Source: JAHJDS01 sp964569795 (lineage in GTDB: Bacteria; Desulfobacterota; Desulfarculia; Desulfarculales; JAHJDS01). Taken from it: 64,000 nucleotides of DNA. The notes beneath the pieces are model-generated. The model had not been told where the DNA came from. It was given only the letters and a program-made list of their open reading frames with translations, and made no database searches. Of this stretch, positions 1 to 8,948 are shown one piece after another. Made by a program: the position numbers and the translations under genes. The stretch lies in assembly GCA_964569795.1 (NCBI GenBank), contig CAZMVB010000002.1:161968-225967 (forward strand). The letters are read 5' to 3'. Numbering within the stretch: the stretch's first letter is position 1; each line of letters starts with the position of its first letter.

Positions 1-59
1 GTCAAAACCAGACCGGTCTCCGGGTCGGCCTTGAAGGCCCGGCTCGGTTTCGTTTTCAT
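1..59 (-). CDS. Possible start of an unidentified protein, cut by the left edge
   Basis: An ATG at 59 opens a minus-strand frame that stays open to the window edge, giving 19 residues starting MKTKPSRAFKADPETG. A weak purine-rich stretch lies about 10 bases upstream. It follows the small gene 121-240 by 61 bases in the same orientation. Nothing in so short a piece identifies it, and it may not be a gene. Confidence 0.3.
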   Translation of the reverse strand, partial: MKTKPSRAFKADPETGLVL

Positions 60-120
60 TGGTTGTCGTTTACCTTCGCGACCTCGGCCGACCACAAGGT
101 CGTCCGACCCGCCGTCTTAC

Positions 121-240
121 TCAGAACAGGGGATAGATGTCCTGATCCTGAGGGGGCTTTTTTCGGCCTGGGCGCTCCTTGACGAACAACCGCGCCACCC
201 GGACCAGGCCTCGCAGGACCACAATCAGTAGCCGGATCAT
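121..240 (-). CDS. Small 39-residue hydrophobic/basic protein
   Basis: The ATG at 240 overlaps the TGA of the upstream SGNH gene in an ATGA junction, the same coupling used throughout this run. The frame encodes 39 residues: a hydrophobic, Arg-punctuated N-terminal helix (residues 1-20, beginning MIRLLIVVLRGLVRV), a basic stretch with KERPGRKK, and the C-terminus DQDIYPLF. It looks like a small peripheral or single-pass membrane peptide. The function is unknown. The coupled start is the main evidence that it is a gene. Confidence 0.5.
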   Translation of the reverse strand: MIRLLIVVLRGLVRVARLFVKERPGRKKPPQDQDIYPLF

Positions 241-1508
241 AGGTTGCCTTCCGTTCCGGCCGGGGACAGCCCCTGTCGGGACTCCGGCACGATGTCGGGA
301 AAATGGCGCCTCAGTTGTCCGGCCAGGCAGGTGCCGATCAGGCCATGGCCCACAACGTTGGGATGGTAGTCCTCGATCAGCGAACAGGGCCGGCGATACC
401 TTCCCGGCGGCAGGCCGCGTTCGGCCAGATAGGCGTCATAGAGGTCGCGTTCCTCCTCAGGGCCCCGGTAGACCAGGCGTTCCCCGCCCGATTCGATCCG
501 GTCGATGGCTTGTCTGAACAAATCGCCGTCCAGACTGACCAACTCTCGTTCCGCCGTCAGATGCGGCCGGACAGAGGCGAATTCCGGATCGTAAAGATTA
601 AACTCAAAAAAGTGATGAATCAGCGCCTTAAAATCAAGGCGTCGGCTGAGAGCGTCGAGAGCGTTCACGAAATCCTGGATCACTTGCGCCCGAAAGCCGA
701 TCATTTTCTCGTCCATTCGTCCATCGGGTTCGACGATCGTCCACGGCGACAATCCTAGTCTCCTGGCCCCTGCATGCCATAGCCGACCCGATCGAAATCG
801 GATCCAGGTCATGTTCCACTGCCACCTCAGATTGGCGAGGACATCGCCCGGCCCGAATCGGTGTTCGGTCTGGGGATAACGAAAGTCGTCTAGGACGCGA
901 CGCACCAACCGACAGGAAGGACAATAGCCGGGTTCGACTAGTACCAGGTCGCCGTCCGGTAACCGTCCGTACATCGGCCGGTCCAAAACGTCGTAGAGAG
1001 TGTTTCGCTTGAAACAGCGGGTCGTCATCCAGTGACCGTAGGTCAGCACAACCCACCGGGGGCGAATCAAAGCGGCGTGCTTTTCGAGGAATCTGACCAT
1101 TTGAGTCAACCCGAATGCCCCGACGCCCAGGTTGGCTGTCCGCCGTCCGGACAGACGTTCTAATACTGCGGTGAAGGTGTCTTGATACTCCACGCCCATT
1201 CCCATGGTCCAGGAACATCCCAAAACGAGCACCTCCACGGGGAGTGGCGTCTCCTTCCCTTCCGAGGTCCGGAAACCGAATGAGTCGGTGTAGAAATTCA
1301 TCCCCAGGTCGCCCCGCCCGAACGTGGTCTTTACGTTGGGCTGATAACAAACCCCGGTTCGAGAGTCGGGGCGGTACATGACGTGAGAGGCGGGATCGTA
1401 AGGTTGTTTTTGTCCCCGGACGTACCTCCGCCAGGAGGCGACGGTAGCCAGTACCACCACCAGCGACACGGCGACACCCAATCCGACGATGGCCACCATA
1501 AGCCACAT
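237..1508 (-). CDS. Membrane-anchored SGNH-hydrolase-like protein with altered nucleophile block
   Basis: This 423-residue protein has one N-terminal membrane helix (about residues 4-26). An SGNH-type fold follows, with a block-I motif LGCSWTMG at 96-103 in which the usual GDS is GCS, and a C-terminal DYHPNVVGH at about 380-388 that would supply Asp and His. Such proteins usually add or remove O-acyl groups on glycans in the periplasm. The GCS variant keeps the Ser but replaces the neighbouring Asp. It lies after pseB and overlaps the 39-residue gene by ATGA. Its substrate is unknown. It is one of five SGNH-like proteins in the window. Confidence 0.7.
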   Translation of the reverse strand: MWLMVAIVGLGVAVSLVVVLATVASWRRYVRGQKQPYDPASHVMYRPDSRTGVCYQPNVKTTFGRGDLGMNFYTDSFGFRTSEGKETPLPVEVLVLGCSWTMGMGVEYQDTFTAVLERLSGRRTANLGVGAFGLTQMVRFLEKHAALIRPRWVVLTYGHWMTTRCFKRNTLYDVLDRPMYGRLPDGDLVLVEPGYCPSCRLVRRVLDDFRYPQTEHRFGPGDVLANLRWQWNMTWIRFRSGRLWHAGARRLGLSPWTIVEPDGRMDEKMIGFRAQVIQDFVNALDALSRRLDFKALIHHFFEFNLYDPEFASVRPHLTAERELVSLDGDLFRQAIDRIESGGERLVYRGPEEERDLYDAYLAERGLPPGRYRRPCSLIEDYHPNVVGHGLIGTCLAGQLRRHFPDIVPESRQGLSPAGTEGNL

Positions 1509-1536
1509 GGTGCTTACTCAAGAAAAAAACGGTCTA

Positions 1537-2529
1537 TCAGTGGGCGTTTTGTTCAAAATAGGCCGCGATCTCGGCCTCGGTCAGGAAGCGCTCGTTGGTG
1601 CCCGAGTTGTACTCGAACCCGTCGGGCACCGGCCGACCGGCCTGCCAGTTGGTCTCGACCCGCCTGGTCCAGTACCGGAACTGGGGCTGGATCAGATAGA
1701 AATCGGGAAAGGCCAGGGTGTTGCGGGACTCGTCCCGGGTGACCATCAACTCGTGAATCTTCTCCCCGGGCCGGATGCCGACATACTCGATCCGGCAGTC
1801 CGGACAGATGGCCCGGGCCATGTCGGCCACCCGGATGCTGGGCAGATGCGGCACGAAGATCTCGCCGCCGCACATTTTCTCCAGGCAACGAAGAACGAAA
1901 TCCACACCTTGCTGGAGCGTGATCCAGAATCGGGTCATCCGCTCGTCGGTCACCGTCAGCACGCCCGAGGCGCGCTGTTTGAGAAACAGCGGCCCGACGC
2001 TGCCCCGGCTGCCGACGACGTTGCCGTAGCGGACGACGCCGAACATGGTCTCGTCCCGGCGGACGTAGCTGTTGCCGGCCACGAACAACTTCTCGGCGCA
2101 GAGCTTGGTCGCGCCGTAAAGGTTGACCGGATTGGCCGCCTTGTCGGTGGACAGGGCGATGACCCGTTTCACCCCCTTGTCGATGGCCACGTTGATCACG
2201 TTCTGGGCGCCGAGGATGTTCGTCTTGACCGCCTCGAAGGGATTGTACTCGGCGGCCGGCACCTGTTTCAGGGCCGCGGCGTGAATGACGTAGTCCACTC
2301 CGGACAGGGCCCGCTCCAGTCTTTCCTTGTCCCGGACGTCGCCCAGGAAATAGCGCATGCAAGGATACCTGCTGTCGCCGAAGACCTGGGACATCTCGTA
2401 CTGCTTCAACTCGTCCCGGCTGAAGATGATCAGCTTCCGGGGCCGGTGGCGGAGCAGGATGGTCTCGGTGCACAGGCGCCCGAAGGAGCCGGTGCCGCCG
2501 GTGATCAGGATGGTGGCATTGTCGAGCAT
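1537..2529 (-). CDS. pseB: UDP-GlcNAc 4,6-dehydratase (inverting), PseB type
   Basis: This 330-residue short-chain dehydrogenase/reductase is the length of soluble PseB, not of the about 600-residue membrane-bound 4,6-dehydratases. It has the nucleotide-binding GGTGSFG at 11-17, the STDKA motif at 127-131 and YGATK at 138-142 (catalytic Tyr/Lys), followed by an NLYGATKLCAEKLF-type helix typical of PseB/FlaA1. PseB converts UDP-GlcNAc to UDP-2-acetamido-2,6-dideoxy-beta-L-arabino-hexos-4-ulose, the first step to CMP-pseudaminic acid. The other pathway genes (pseF, pseG, pseI) lie 16-22 kb upstream in the same run. It starts 9 bases after the formyltransferase gene. Confidence 0.88.
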   Translation of the reverse strand: MLDNATILITGGTGSFGRLCTETILLRHRPRKLIIFSRDELKQYEMSQVFGDSRYPCMRYFLGDVRDKERLERALSGVDYVIHAAALKQVPAAEYNPFEAVKTNILGAQNVINVAIDKGVKRVIALSTDKAANPVNLYGATKLCAEKLFVAGNSYVRRDETMFGVVRYGNVVGSRGSVGPLFLKQRASGVLTVTDERMTRFWITLQQGVDFVLRCLEKMCGGEIFVPHLPSIRVADMARAICPDCRIEYVGIRPGEKIHELMVTRDESRNTLAFPDFYLIQPQFRYWTRRVETNWQAGRPVPDGFEYNSGTNERFLTEAEIAAYFEQNAH

Positions 2530-2538
2530 GGTTTTGCC

Positions 2539-3207
2539 TCAGTCGTTGTCGGTCGAAACGGACTGCTTCGGCCCGAGTTTATAAATCTTGAGGATGTAGC
2601 GACATCCCGCGTGGTCGAAGTACACCGGATAGCGTTCGTTGTCGGCCACTCGAAGCTGCGGGAAGATTTCCTTCAGGCTGGCGTCGGTCTCGACCCGACT
2701 GTCCGCGGTCCGCCGGCGGGGATACCTGGTCGGACTCCCTCGTTGCGGCCGGGCCTTCACGTCGGGATAGGCATCGACGAAACGCAGGCACAGTTCTACC
2801 GTCAGCCGTCCCTGCACGGCCCTCAGTTCATCCACCAGTTCGTGACCACCGAAGCGCATCACGTCCTGAAAATAGATCGGCCCGCGGTCCTCGCTTGGTT
2901 CGGCCTCGAACAGGGTGATCGGAATCTCGTCTTGCCCTTCCAGAATCTGCCAGGTCAAGGGCGACCATCCCCTGCCCCGCGGCAAATCGCTTTCGTGGAC
3001 CACCAGGTTGTGCCTGTGCCGGGCCAGCAATTCCGGAGTGAGGATCGTGCCGCAACCGATCAGAAACATCAGGTCGCCGTCCTCGACCTGGGCCGTTGAC
3101 CGGACCAGGCGGGCCTCATGGCCCCGGGCGATCAGGGCCGCCACCAGACCATCGGCATAGGGTAGAATCCAGCTGTCTGGAATGTCCGAGAGTACGGTGA
3201 TCTTCAT
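2539..3207 (-). CDS. Formyltransferase-family protein (sugar N-formyltransferase-like)
   Basis: The 222-residue protein has the core of the methionyl-tRNA/GART formyltransferase fold. The segment NLVVHESDLPRGRGWSP replaces the usual N-x-HPS-LLP-x-x-RG, and SEDRGPIYFQ holds the catalytic-Asp position. Such stand-alone proteins use 10-formyl-tetrahydrofolate to formylate amino sugars in surface glycans. The C-terminal third is short, without the long substrate-binding domain of tRNA formyltransferase. Its ATG shares a base with the WbqC stop (TGATG). Next to pseB, it may formylate a 4-amino or N-deacetylated sugar. The substrate is inferred. Confidence 0.7.
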   Translation of the reverse strand: MKITVLSDIPDSWILPYADGLVAALIARGHEARLVRSTAQVEDGDLMFLIGCGTILTPELLARHRHNLVVHESDLPRGRGWSPLTWQILEGQDEIPITLFEAEPSEDRGPIYFQDVMRFGGHELVDELRAVQGRLTVELCLRFVDAYPDVKARPQRGSPTRYPRRRTADSRVETDASLKEIFPQLRVADNERYPVYFDHAGCRYILKIYKLGPKQSVSTDND

Positions 3208-3905
3208 CAGCCTTCCTCCGACCGTCCCCGGATCACGGCCAGGCTTTGGGGACCGACGTTGAACAGCAGATCGATCACGCTCAGGTTCGGCCAGAAATCG
3301 CCCCAGAGCTGGGGATAGACCGGGTGGTCGAAATCGCTTTGCCTGAGTTCGACCCCGGCCGCGGCGAAGTTGTCCGTATCCTGGTACTTCTGTCCACCGG
3401 CGCCTGAGAGGTAGGTGTCAGCCGCCAGGGCCCGGCAGATGGACACCAGGCGCTCGGTGGCCGTGCCCTGGACGCCGGTCAGTTCCGAGGCCCGGACGGT
3501 CGGGGTGGACAGGCCCAGGTGTCCGGCCGCCCAGCCAAGCAGGGAGAGGTTCAACTCGGCCAACAGCGGGGGCGGATCGGTCAGGGCGCGCTCCAGCGAC
3601 GGGAAATAGTCTTCGAAAAACGGGGCCCGGGCATAGTTGCCCTGGATCGAGCCCAGGACCTTTTTGATCCACTGGTGATCCTCGGCCAGCCGGGTTTCGA
3701 GGATGGTCTGTCCCAGGCGGCCCTTGTGACGGACCGGGGCCGAGATCCACTGCTCGCCGGCCGGCGTCTTTATCCGATTCCGGTTGATAAAGCCGTTCTT
3801 CGAGTACTGGGCGTCGTCCAGGAACACGAACCGATCGCAGGCGGCCCACTTGTAGAAAAAGCCGAGCCAGGGCAGAAAATTGGGCTGGTGAACGGCGACG
3901 ATCAT
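3207..3905 (-). CDS. WbqC-like family protein
   Basis: The 232-residue protein begins MIVAVHQPNFLPWLGFF, the signature opening of the WbqC-like family, and continues with DDAQYSKNGFINRNRI and a C-terminal NLSVIDLLFNVG. I chose the ATG at 3905 because the family starts here and because it overlaps the glycosyltransferase stop by 4 bases; upstream in-frame residues are a shadow of that gene. WbqC proteins occur in O-antigen and amino-sugar clusters, but their reaction is not securely known to me. A paralogue lies at 42655-43347. Confidence 0.82.
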   Translation of the reverse strand: MIVAVHQPNFLPWLGFFYKWAACDRFVFLDDAQYSKNGFINRNRIKTPAGEQWISAPVRHKGRLGQTILETRLAEDHQWIKKVLGSIQGNYARAPFFEDYFPSLERALTDPPPLLAELNLSLLGWAAGHLGLSTPTVRASELTGVQGTATERLVSICRALAADTYLSGAGGQKYQDTDNFAAAGVELRQSDFDHPVYPQLWGDFWPNLSVIDLLFNVGPQSLAVIRGRSEEG

Positions 3906-5089
3906 CCCCGCCCCGCCGCCTTTTCCCAGACCGCCAAGAGATCGGCCGCCCGTTCCGGGCCGTGGCAGTACCGCCGGATGCATTGCCGGGCCGCCTCGCC
4001 CATCCGGGCGGTGAGGTCGTCGTCTCCGGCCAGGCGGATGAAAAAGGCGGCCGCCTCGTCCGGGTCGAACCCGGGCTGCAGCAGTCCTGTCCGGCCGGTG
4101 GCCACGAACCGGTCGTAGGTCCCCACCGACATCACCGGCCGGCCCATGGCCAGGGCCTCGAGGATATCCCGGGCCCAGGGGTCGTCAAGCCGGGTGGGCT
4201 TGGCCAGGACGCGGCCGGCGGCCAGGACCCGGTCGGGTTCATCGACGTGCCCCAAAAACAGGAACATGTCTCCCACGCCCCGGGCGGCGGCGTAGTCGGC
4301 CAGGGTGCCGCCTTGCCGGGCGATCCGACCCAACTCGCCGGGCAGGGAGCGCGGCAGGGTCATGTCCCCGGCCACCACGAACAGGAAGTCCCGGCGGCCG
4401 GCCCGGACCAGGGCCTCGGCCAGATCGACCAGGCGGTCAGTGCCCCGGTTGTAGCCGTAGTTGCTGAGCGAGGCGATCTTGAACCGCCCGTCGTCGGCCA
4501 CCATCGGGTGGGGCGTGACGTCTTCCCCGGGCGGTGGGGCGATATTGTAAATGACCGTGCCCGGGGCCTCAGCGCCGTGACGCCGGAGGGTCTCCTGCTC
4601 GTTTTCGGTGATGAACACCAGGTGATCCATGGTCCGGGCGATGATCCGGTATTGCCGGCGGGAGAACCGGTTGCCATAGAGACGGGTGCGCAGGTGCATG
4701 GTCAGGGCGCAGGTGATCCGGCGCTTGAGCCAGGCCGCCAGCAGATAAAAGGCCTCGTGGTTGAAGTGAACCAGGTCGAATCGGGCGTCGATCTCGGCAG
4801 ACGCTTCAATCAGTTTCCGGCGGTGGCGCCGAAAATCCCGGGCCGCCAAGGTGTGGACAAAGAGGTTGCGGGTCAGTCGCGGCAACGAACTGACCTTGGG
4901 CAGTTCCGGAAAGACCCGGCAGGGTACGCCCAGATCCGTATAGCCCTCGACCACCCAGCCCGGGCGGCGGCACCAGACCTCGACCTCGACCCGGGAACGA
5001 TCGAGGTGGCGGACCGACTCGAACAGGCTGCGCGACGACCCGCCGTGGCCGCCCTCGATGTCCAGGCACAGCACCCGCAGGTCATTCAT
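3902..5089 (-). CDS. GT-B glycosyltransferase (GT4-like)
   Basis: The 395-residue protein starts MNDLRVLCLDIEGGHGGSSR, a glycine-rich N-terminal loop usual for GT4 enzymes. It has the C-terminal donor-binding region RDILEALAMGRPVMS, equivalent to the EX7E motif. It should transfer a sugar from a nucleotide donor to a growing lipid-linked glycan at the cytoplasmic face of the membrane. It overlaps the SGNH gene before it by 8 bases and WbqC after it by 4. Donor and acceptor cannot be read from sequence. Confidence 0.8.
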   Translation of the reverse strand: MNDLRVLCLDIEGGHGGSSRSLFESVRHLDRSRVEVEVWCRRPGWVVEGYTDLGVPCRVFPELPKVSSLPRLTRNLFVHTLAARDFRRHRRKLIEASAEIDARFDLVHFNHEAFYLLAAWLKRRITCALTMHLRTRLYGNRFSRRQYRIIARTMDHLVFITENEQETLRRHGAEAPGTVIYNIAPPPGEDVTPHPMVADDGRFKIASLSNYGYNRGTDRLVDLAEALVRAGRRDFLFVVAGDMTLPRSLPGELGRIARQGGTLADYAAARGVGDMFLFLGHVDEPDRVLAAGRVLAKPTRLDDPWARDILEALAMGRPVMSVGTYDRFVATGRTGLLQPGFDPDEAAAFFIRLAGDDDLTARMGEAARQCIRRYCHGPERAADLLAVWEKAAGRG

Positions 5090-6221
5090 ATTCGGGTCGG
5101 TCGCCGGACTCGGGCATGGGATTGACCACCCCGCCCAGTTCCTCGGGATAGACGATGATGAAATCCCGGGGCAGCCGTCTCAAAAGACCGGTCTCGATCC
5201 TGGTCCGGTCCGCCTCGGCCACGGCCAGGACCACCACCCGGGCGGCGAGCCCAGTCAGATCTCCCTCGGCGACCACGGGGATCGAATAAAAATAGTCCTG
5301 GCCGGGCTCGGCGGCGACGACCGCCTCGACCTTGGCCTGGGGGTGCCGGCGGAGCCAGTCCGAGGCCGTCTGTCCCTGACCAAGGAGGATCAGCCGGTGG
5401 TCCCCCGGCGGCCGGTGGAGGGCGAAGTCCCGGGACACGTGGCCGGCGTCCAGATCGAGTTCGGGAGAGGCGGCAGCCAAGACTCCAGCCAGGTGATCGG
5501 CCAACCGGGAGTGTCCGGCGTCCGAGAAGTGCCACTGGTCCAGAAGGTGGTCGCCGATGTCGCCGTCCACGGCCAGCAGGCGGTGGACGTCGATCACCTC
5601 GGCCCCGTATTCTCCGGCCAGTTCGCTGAGCCCCTGGTTGAGGGCCTCCAGGCAGCGGTCCCAGTCCGGAAACAGGCGATGATTGCCGGCGTAGTGGACC
5701 CGGTTGAGATGCGCCACCGGCGGCACGACCAGGTTCATCAGCATCACCCGCCGCCGCCGCCGCCGGAAATAGGAGACGATCCGGCGCTGGCGCTCGATGA
5801 ACTTGCGGGGCGAGTACTTCAGCTTGTCGGCCAGGAACAGATCGGCCAGGGCCTTGGAGCTGTAGGTCAGGGTCAGTTCCCGGCCCGAGTGAGTCGGGTG
5901 GTCACGGATGGCCTCGGCGGCGTAGTCGATGAACGTCTGTTTGTTGACCAGCGTCTCCCAGATGCCGCTGCACAGGATCACCACGTCAGGGTCGGTCAGG
6001 GCCAGGCGCAGGATATTGTTGTCCATGGAATAGGCCCGGAAGTGATCCGGGATGTGGATCGTTTCCACGGCCCCGTCAGTGGCCTCCCACAGTCGCCGGC
6101 GCAGCAGAAAGGGGAAGGTGCGGTCGTAGCCGTAGCCGGCCTGGTAATGGTCGTTGAGGAAATAGGTATCGAACACCCGGGAGTCGCCCAGGATGGCGAC
6201 CCGCCGCTCGATCGGTTTCAT
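5082..6221 (-). CDS. SGNH-hydrolase-like protein with a C-terminal Rossmann-like domain
   Basis: The 379-residue protein has GDSR at 12-15 (block I nucleophile Ser) and DQWHFSDAGH at 228-237 (block V Asp and His). No signal peptide or membrane segment is visible, so it is probably cytoplasmic, unlike the other SGNH proteins here. Residues after about 250 form a separate alpha/beta segment (RLILLGQGQTASDW and AKVEAVVAAEPGQDYF) that looks like a nucleotide- or ligand-binding Rossmann half. A cytoplasmic O-acyl hydrolase or transferase acting on an activated sugar is possible. Confidence 0.65.
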   Translation of the reverse strand: MKPIERRVAILGDSRVFDTYFLNDHYQAGYGYDRTFPFLLRRRLWEATDGAVETIHIPDHFRAYSMDNNILRLALTDPDVVILCSGIWETLVNKQTFIDYAAEAIRDHPTHSGRELTLTYSSKALADLFLADKLKYSPRKFIERQRRIVSYFRRRRRRVMLMNLVVPPVAHLNRVHYAGNHRLFPDWDRCLEALNQGLSELAGEYGAEVIDVHRLLAVDGDIGDHLLDQWHFSDAGHSRLADHLAGVLAAASPELDLDAGHVSRDFALHRPPGDHRLILLGQGQTASDWLRRHPQAKVEAVVAAEPGQDYFYSIPVVAEGDLTGLAARVVVLAVAEADRTRIETGLLRRLPRDFIIVYPEELGGVVNPMPESGDRPEYE

Positions 6222-7153
6222 GATCCCGACCCCCTGAGGGTTTGGTCTTGACGCTCGATCATTCGTTTCAGGTTGTCCGCCAGCGGAGCCGCCACGAAAC
6301 CCAGGCCGGCCTTGGCCCTGGTGGTGTCGAAAAACCGGCGATCAATCCGATTCCCCGCCCCGATCTCGATCGAACTCGAGGACCCGGTCATAACGAGGAT
6401 CAGGCGGGCCAGGTCCTCCAGGCCGAAGACCTCCTCCCCGGCAACGTGGAAACAGTGATATCCCGGGGCCAAGTCGGCCGTCAGCGCCGACTCCACGGCC
6501 CGGACCGCGTCCTGGACAAAGACCACCTGGAGTCGCCGGCCGGGATGCTCGACCCGGATCGGCCGTCCCGCCCGGGCCCGGTCGATCATCGTCCGGACCA
6601 CGCCGTCCGGCCGGCGGCCGCCGTGCACCCCCGGCAGGCGCAGGGTGACGGCCGTGTCGATCACCCCGGCCCGGGCGGAAACCTCGAGCAGGTGCTCGGC
6701 GGCCAGCTTGGTCCAGGCGTAGTGGCTGGCCGGGGCCGGACGGTCGGTCTCGGTCAGGCCCCGCCCCCCTGAATCATTCCGGCCGAAGACGCTGATGGTC
6801 GATAAAAAGACGAAGCGCCGGCAGTCGCGGGCGGCCGCCTCGGCCACCAGGTTGGCCTGGACCGCAATGTTGTCGGCGATCAGACCGGGGACCGACTCCG
6901 GGTCCACGCCGGAAGCGAGGCCGGCCGCGGCGTTGACCACGGCGTCTATCCGGTGCGGGCCAAACAGCGACGCCACCTGCTCCCGGTCGGTCAGATCGGC
7001 CTGGATCAAAGACAGTCCTTTACCGGCTGGCAAACTCGGCGGCCGGGTTCGCCAGACACCCACCACCTCGAAGTCCGCCTGGGGCGCCAGGCCCCGGACG
7101 ATCTCCGACCCCACGTAGCCGGCCGCGCCGGTCACCAGGACGCGGCGGCTCAC
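6218..7153 (-). CDS. NAD(P)-dependent sugar epimerase/dehydratase (extended SDR)
   Basis: From a GTG at 7153 (GTGA overlap with the aminotransferase stop) this is 311 residues. It begins VSRRVLVTGAAGYVGSEIV, with the Rossmann glycine motif. FLSTISVFG and a YAWTKLAAE block carry the Ser and Tyr-x3-Lys catalytic residues of extended SDR enzymes. Likely roles are epimerisation, dehydration or 4-keto reduction of a nucleotide sugar, feeding the coupled DegT aminotransferase or taking its product. The longer upstream frame is a shadow of that gene. Confidence 0.78.
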   Translation of the reverse strand: MSRRVLVTGAAGYVGSEIVRGLAPQADFEVVGVWRTRPPSLPAGKGLSLIQADLTDREQVASLFGPHRIDAVVNAAAGLASGVDPESVPGLIADNIAVQANLVAEAAARDCRRFVFLSTISVFGRNDSGGRGLTETDRPAPASHYAWTKLAAEHLLEVSARAGVIDTAVTLRLPGVHGGRRPDGVVRTMIDRARAGRPIRVEHPGRRLQVVFVQDAVRAVESALTADLAPGYHCFHVAGEEVFGLEDLARLILVMTGSSSSIEIGAGNRIDRRFFDTTRAKAGLGFVAAPLADNLKRMIERQDQTLRGSGS

Positions 7154-8310
7154 CGGGCACCGTCCATTACCTGTCTCAGGCGCCCAATCACCTCGCCGAC
7201 CTGTTCGGCCGTCAGGTCGGGATAAATGGGCAGGCACAAGGACCGGTCCAAGGTCTGCTCGGTCCGGGCCAGGCGGCCGTCATCGTACTTCTGGAGGACG
7301 ATCTCCCGGTGGGTCGGCTTGTAGATGCCCTTGGTCTCGATCCCGTGGGTCTGTTTCAACTCGTCCCGCACCCGGTCGCGCTCCTCGCCACCCGCCAGAA
7401 AGACCGGGAACTGGTAGAAGCTCGGCTGGGCGCCACTCGGGTGATCGAGCATGGTCAGGCCGGGGACGTCTCCCAGGCCTCGATAATAGTCGGCCGCCAC
7501 GGCCCGGCGGGCGGCCAGGTTGGTTGCCAGGCCCTCTAGTTGATGGAAGGCGACGCAGCACCGAATCTCGTCCAGGAACCAGTCATTGCCCAGGCGGACG
7601 ATCTCGCCGTCCTCGGCCCGCTTGCCGAACATCCTCATTTCCCGGGCAAAGGCGGCCAGGTCGGCGTCAGCGCCGGTGATCATGCCGCCCGTGCCCGAGG
7701 TGATGATCTTGGTGGGATAGAAACTGTAGCAACCGGCGTCGCCCAGCGATCCCGCCGGCCGACCGTCGATCGACGCGCCCAGGGCGTGGGCGCAGTCCTC
7801 GATGACGAACAGACCGTGGTCCCCGGCGAAGCGGATCACCTCGGCATACTCGGGCGAGATCACCCCGGTCAGATGCACCCAGACCAGGCCCTTGGTCCGG
7901 GGCGTCAGTTTCCGCTCCAAATCGGCCAGGTCGAAAGACAGGGTCGCGGGGTTCATATCGACCAGGATCGGCCTCCCCCCGGCGAACAGGATCGAGCTGA
8001 CCGAGGTCACGAACGACCCGCTGGGCACCAGGACATCGGCCCCGTCCGCACCGAAGTAGCGCAGGCAAACGGTCAGGGCGGTGGTGCAGGAGTTGACCGA
8101 CACGGCGTGGGGCGCCCCCACCGCCCGGCCGAACGACTCTTCCAGGCGGGCCTGGAAGGGTCCGTTCATCAACCGACCCGAGGCCAGGACCTGGTCCAGA
8201 TCGTCCAGGATCGCCCGGCGCGATTCAGGGGGGAAGTAGGGCTTGAACAACGGGATTCGGATCGAACTCACTTCAGGCTCCACCCGGCCGGTTTCCGTCG
8301 AACCGCTCAC
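7150..8310 (-). CDS. DegT/DnrJ/EryC1/StrS aminotransferase
   Basis: The 386-residue PLP enzyme has ED at 171-172 (cofactor pyridine nitrogen) and K201 in SFYPTKIITSG (Schiff-base lysine), in the usual order for nucleotide-sugar aminotransferases. It starts with GTG at 8310, one base after the deacetylase stop. It aminates a keto-sugar, with glutamate the usual donor. It is the best local candidate for the PseC step, using the PseB product, but the family is broad and it sits with an epimerase and a deacetylase, so it may instead serve a second amino sugar. Confidence 0.85.
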   Translation of the reverse strand: MSGSTETGRVEPEVSSIRIPLFKPYFPPESRRAILDDLDQVLASGRLMNGPFQARLEESFGRAVGAPHAVSVNSCTTALTVCLRYFGADGADVLVPSGSFVTSVSSILFAGGRPILVDMNPATLSFDLADLERKLTPRTKGLVWVHLTGVISPEYAEVIRFAGDHGLFVIEDCAHALGASIDGRPAGSLGDAGCYSFYPTKIITSGTGGMITGADADLAAFAREMRMFGKRAEDGEIVRLGNDWFLDEIRCCVAFHQLEGLATNLAARRAVAADYYRGLGDVPGLTMLDHPSGAQPSFYQFPVFLAGGEERDRVRDELKQTHGIETKGIYKPTHREIVLQKYDDGRLARTEQTLDRSLCLPIYPDLTAEQVGEVIGRLRQVMDGAR

Positions 8311-8311
8311 G

Positions 8312-8947
8312 TCAGCCTCGGTCGATCAGCCGAATCACCTCGAAGCACTCGGCAAAGTCGGTTTCGATCTGCAGGCCCCGCATGGTCAGCCAGGCCCGCA
8401 GCTTGTCCTCGGCCAGGTAGGGCCGGTGGCCCCGGGACTGGTAACAGGCCAGGGCCGCCACTTTTTTGGCCGCCTGGTCGGCGCTGACCATGGAGAAGTA
8501 ATCGGTCCGGAACTGGAAGTTGTTCCAGGGCAATTCGTAGCCCAGGATCGAGGACAACTTGAAGGCGCGGACGGCCTCGGCGGTGATGCACTGGTGATCC
8601 TGGTGGGAGTCGTCCCGGCTGTGACAGAACACCAGGTCCGGCTTCAGGTCTCGGCGCAGGGTGAGCATGTAGTCCAGGATCTCCTGGCGATGCTCGCCAA
8701 AGGTCCGGACGTCCCAGTTGTTGATGACCAGGTTTTTCGGATCGAGCCCTAAAATCTCCATGGCCCGCTGCAATTCGTATTTCTGCTCGTCAGGCCTGAA
8801 GGGCGGATGAGTCGATTTCTCGGCAATGGTGAAGGCGACGTAAAAGACGTCCCTTCCCGCCTCGACATGGCGGGCCATGGTCGCCCCGCAACCCAGTTCG
8901 CCGTCCTCGGGATGTGGCGCCAGGACCAGGATTCGCTTTGAGTCCAT
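8312..8947 (-). CDS. PIG-L/LmbE family N-deacetylase
   Basis: The 211-residue protein has APHPEDGELGCGA at 10-22, the zinc-binding HP[DE]D motif of the family, and a second metal site SHQDHQCI near residue 120. PIG-L enzymes remove N-acetyl groups from sugars or similar amides. The start is the ATG one base after the carbamoyltransferase stop. It is one of three members in the window (others at 20276 and 43344), which suggests that free amines are exposed for re-acylation by formyl, acyl or ligase enzymes. Confidence 0.82.
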   Translation of the reverse strand: MDSKRILVLAPHPEDGELGCGATMARHVEAGRDVFYVAFTIAEKSTHPPFRPDEQKYELQRAMEILGLDPKNLVINNWDVRTFGEHRQEILDYMLTLRRDLKPDLVFCHSRDDSHQDHQCITAEAVRAFKLSSILGYELPWNNFQFRTDYFSMVSADQAAKKVAALACYQSRGHRPYLAEDKLRAWLTMRGLQIETDFAECFEVIRLIDRG

Positions 8948-8948
8948 C

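Noticed and set aside
1489..3099. 536-residue plus-strand frame over pseB
   Set aside because: Shadow of PseB and the formyltransferase; no motifs, and it spans two real genes.
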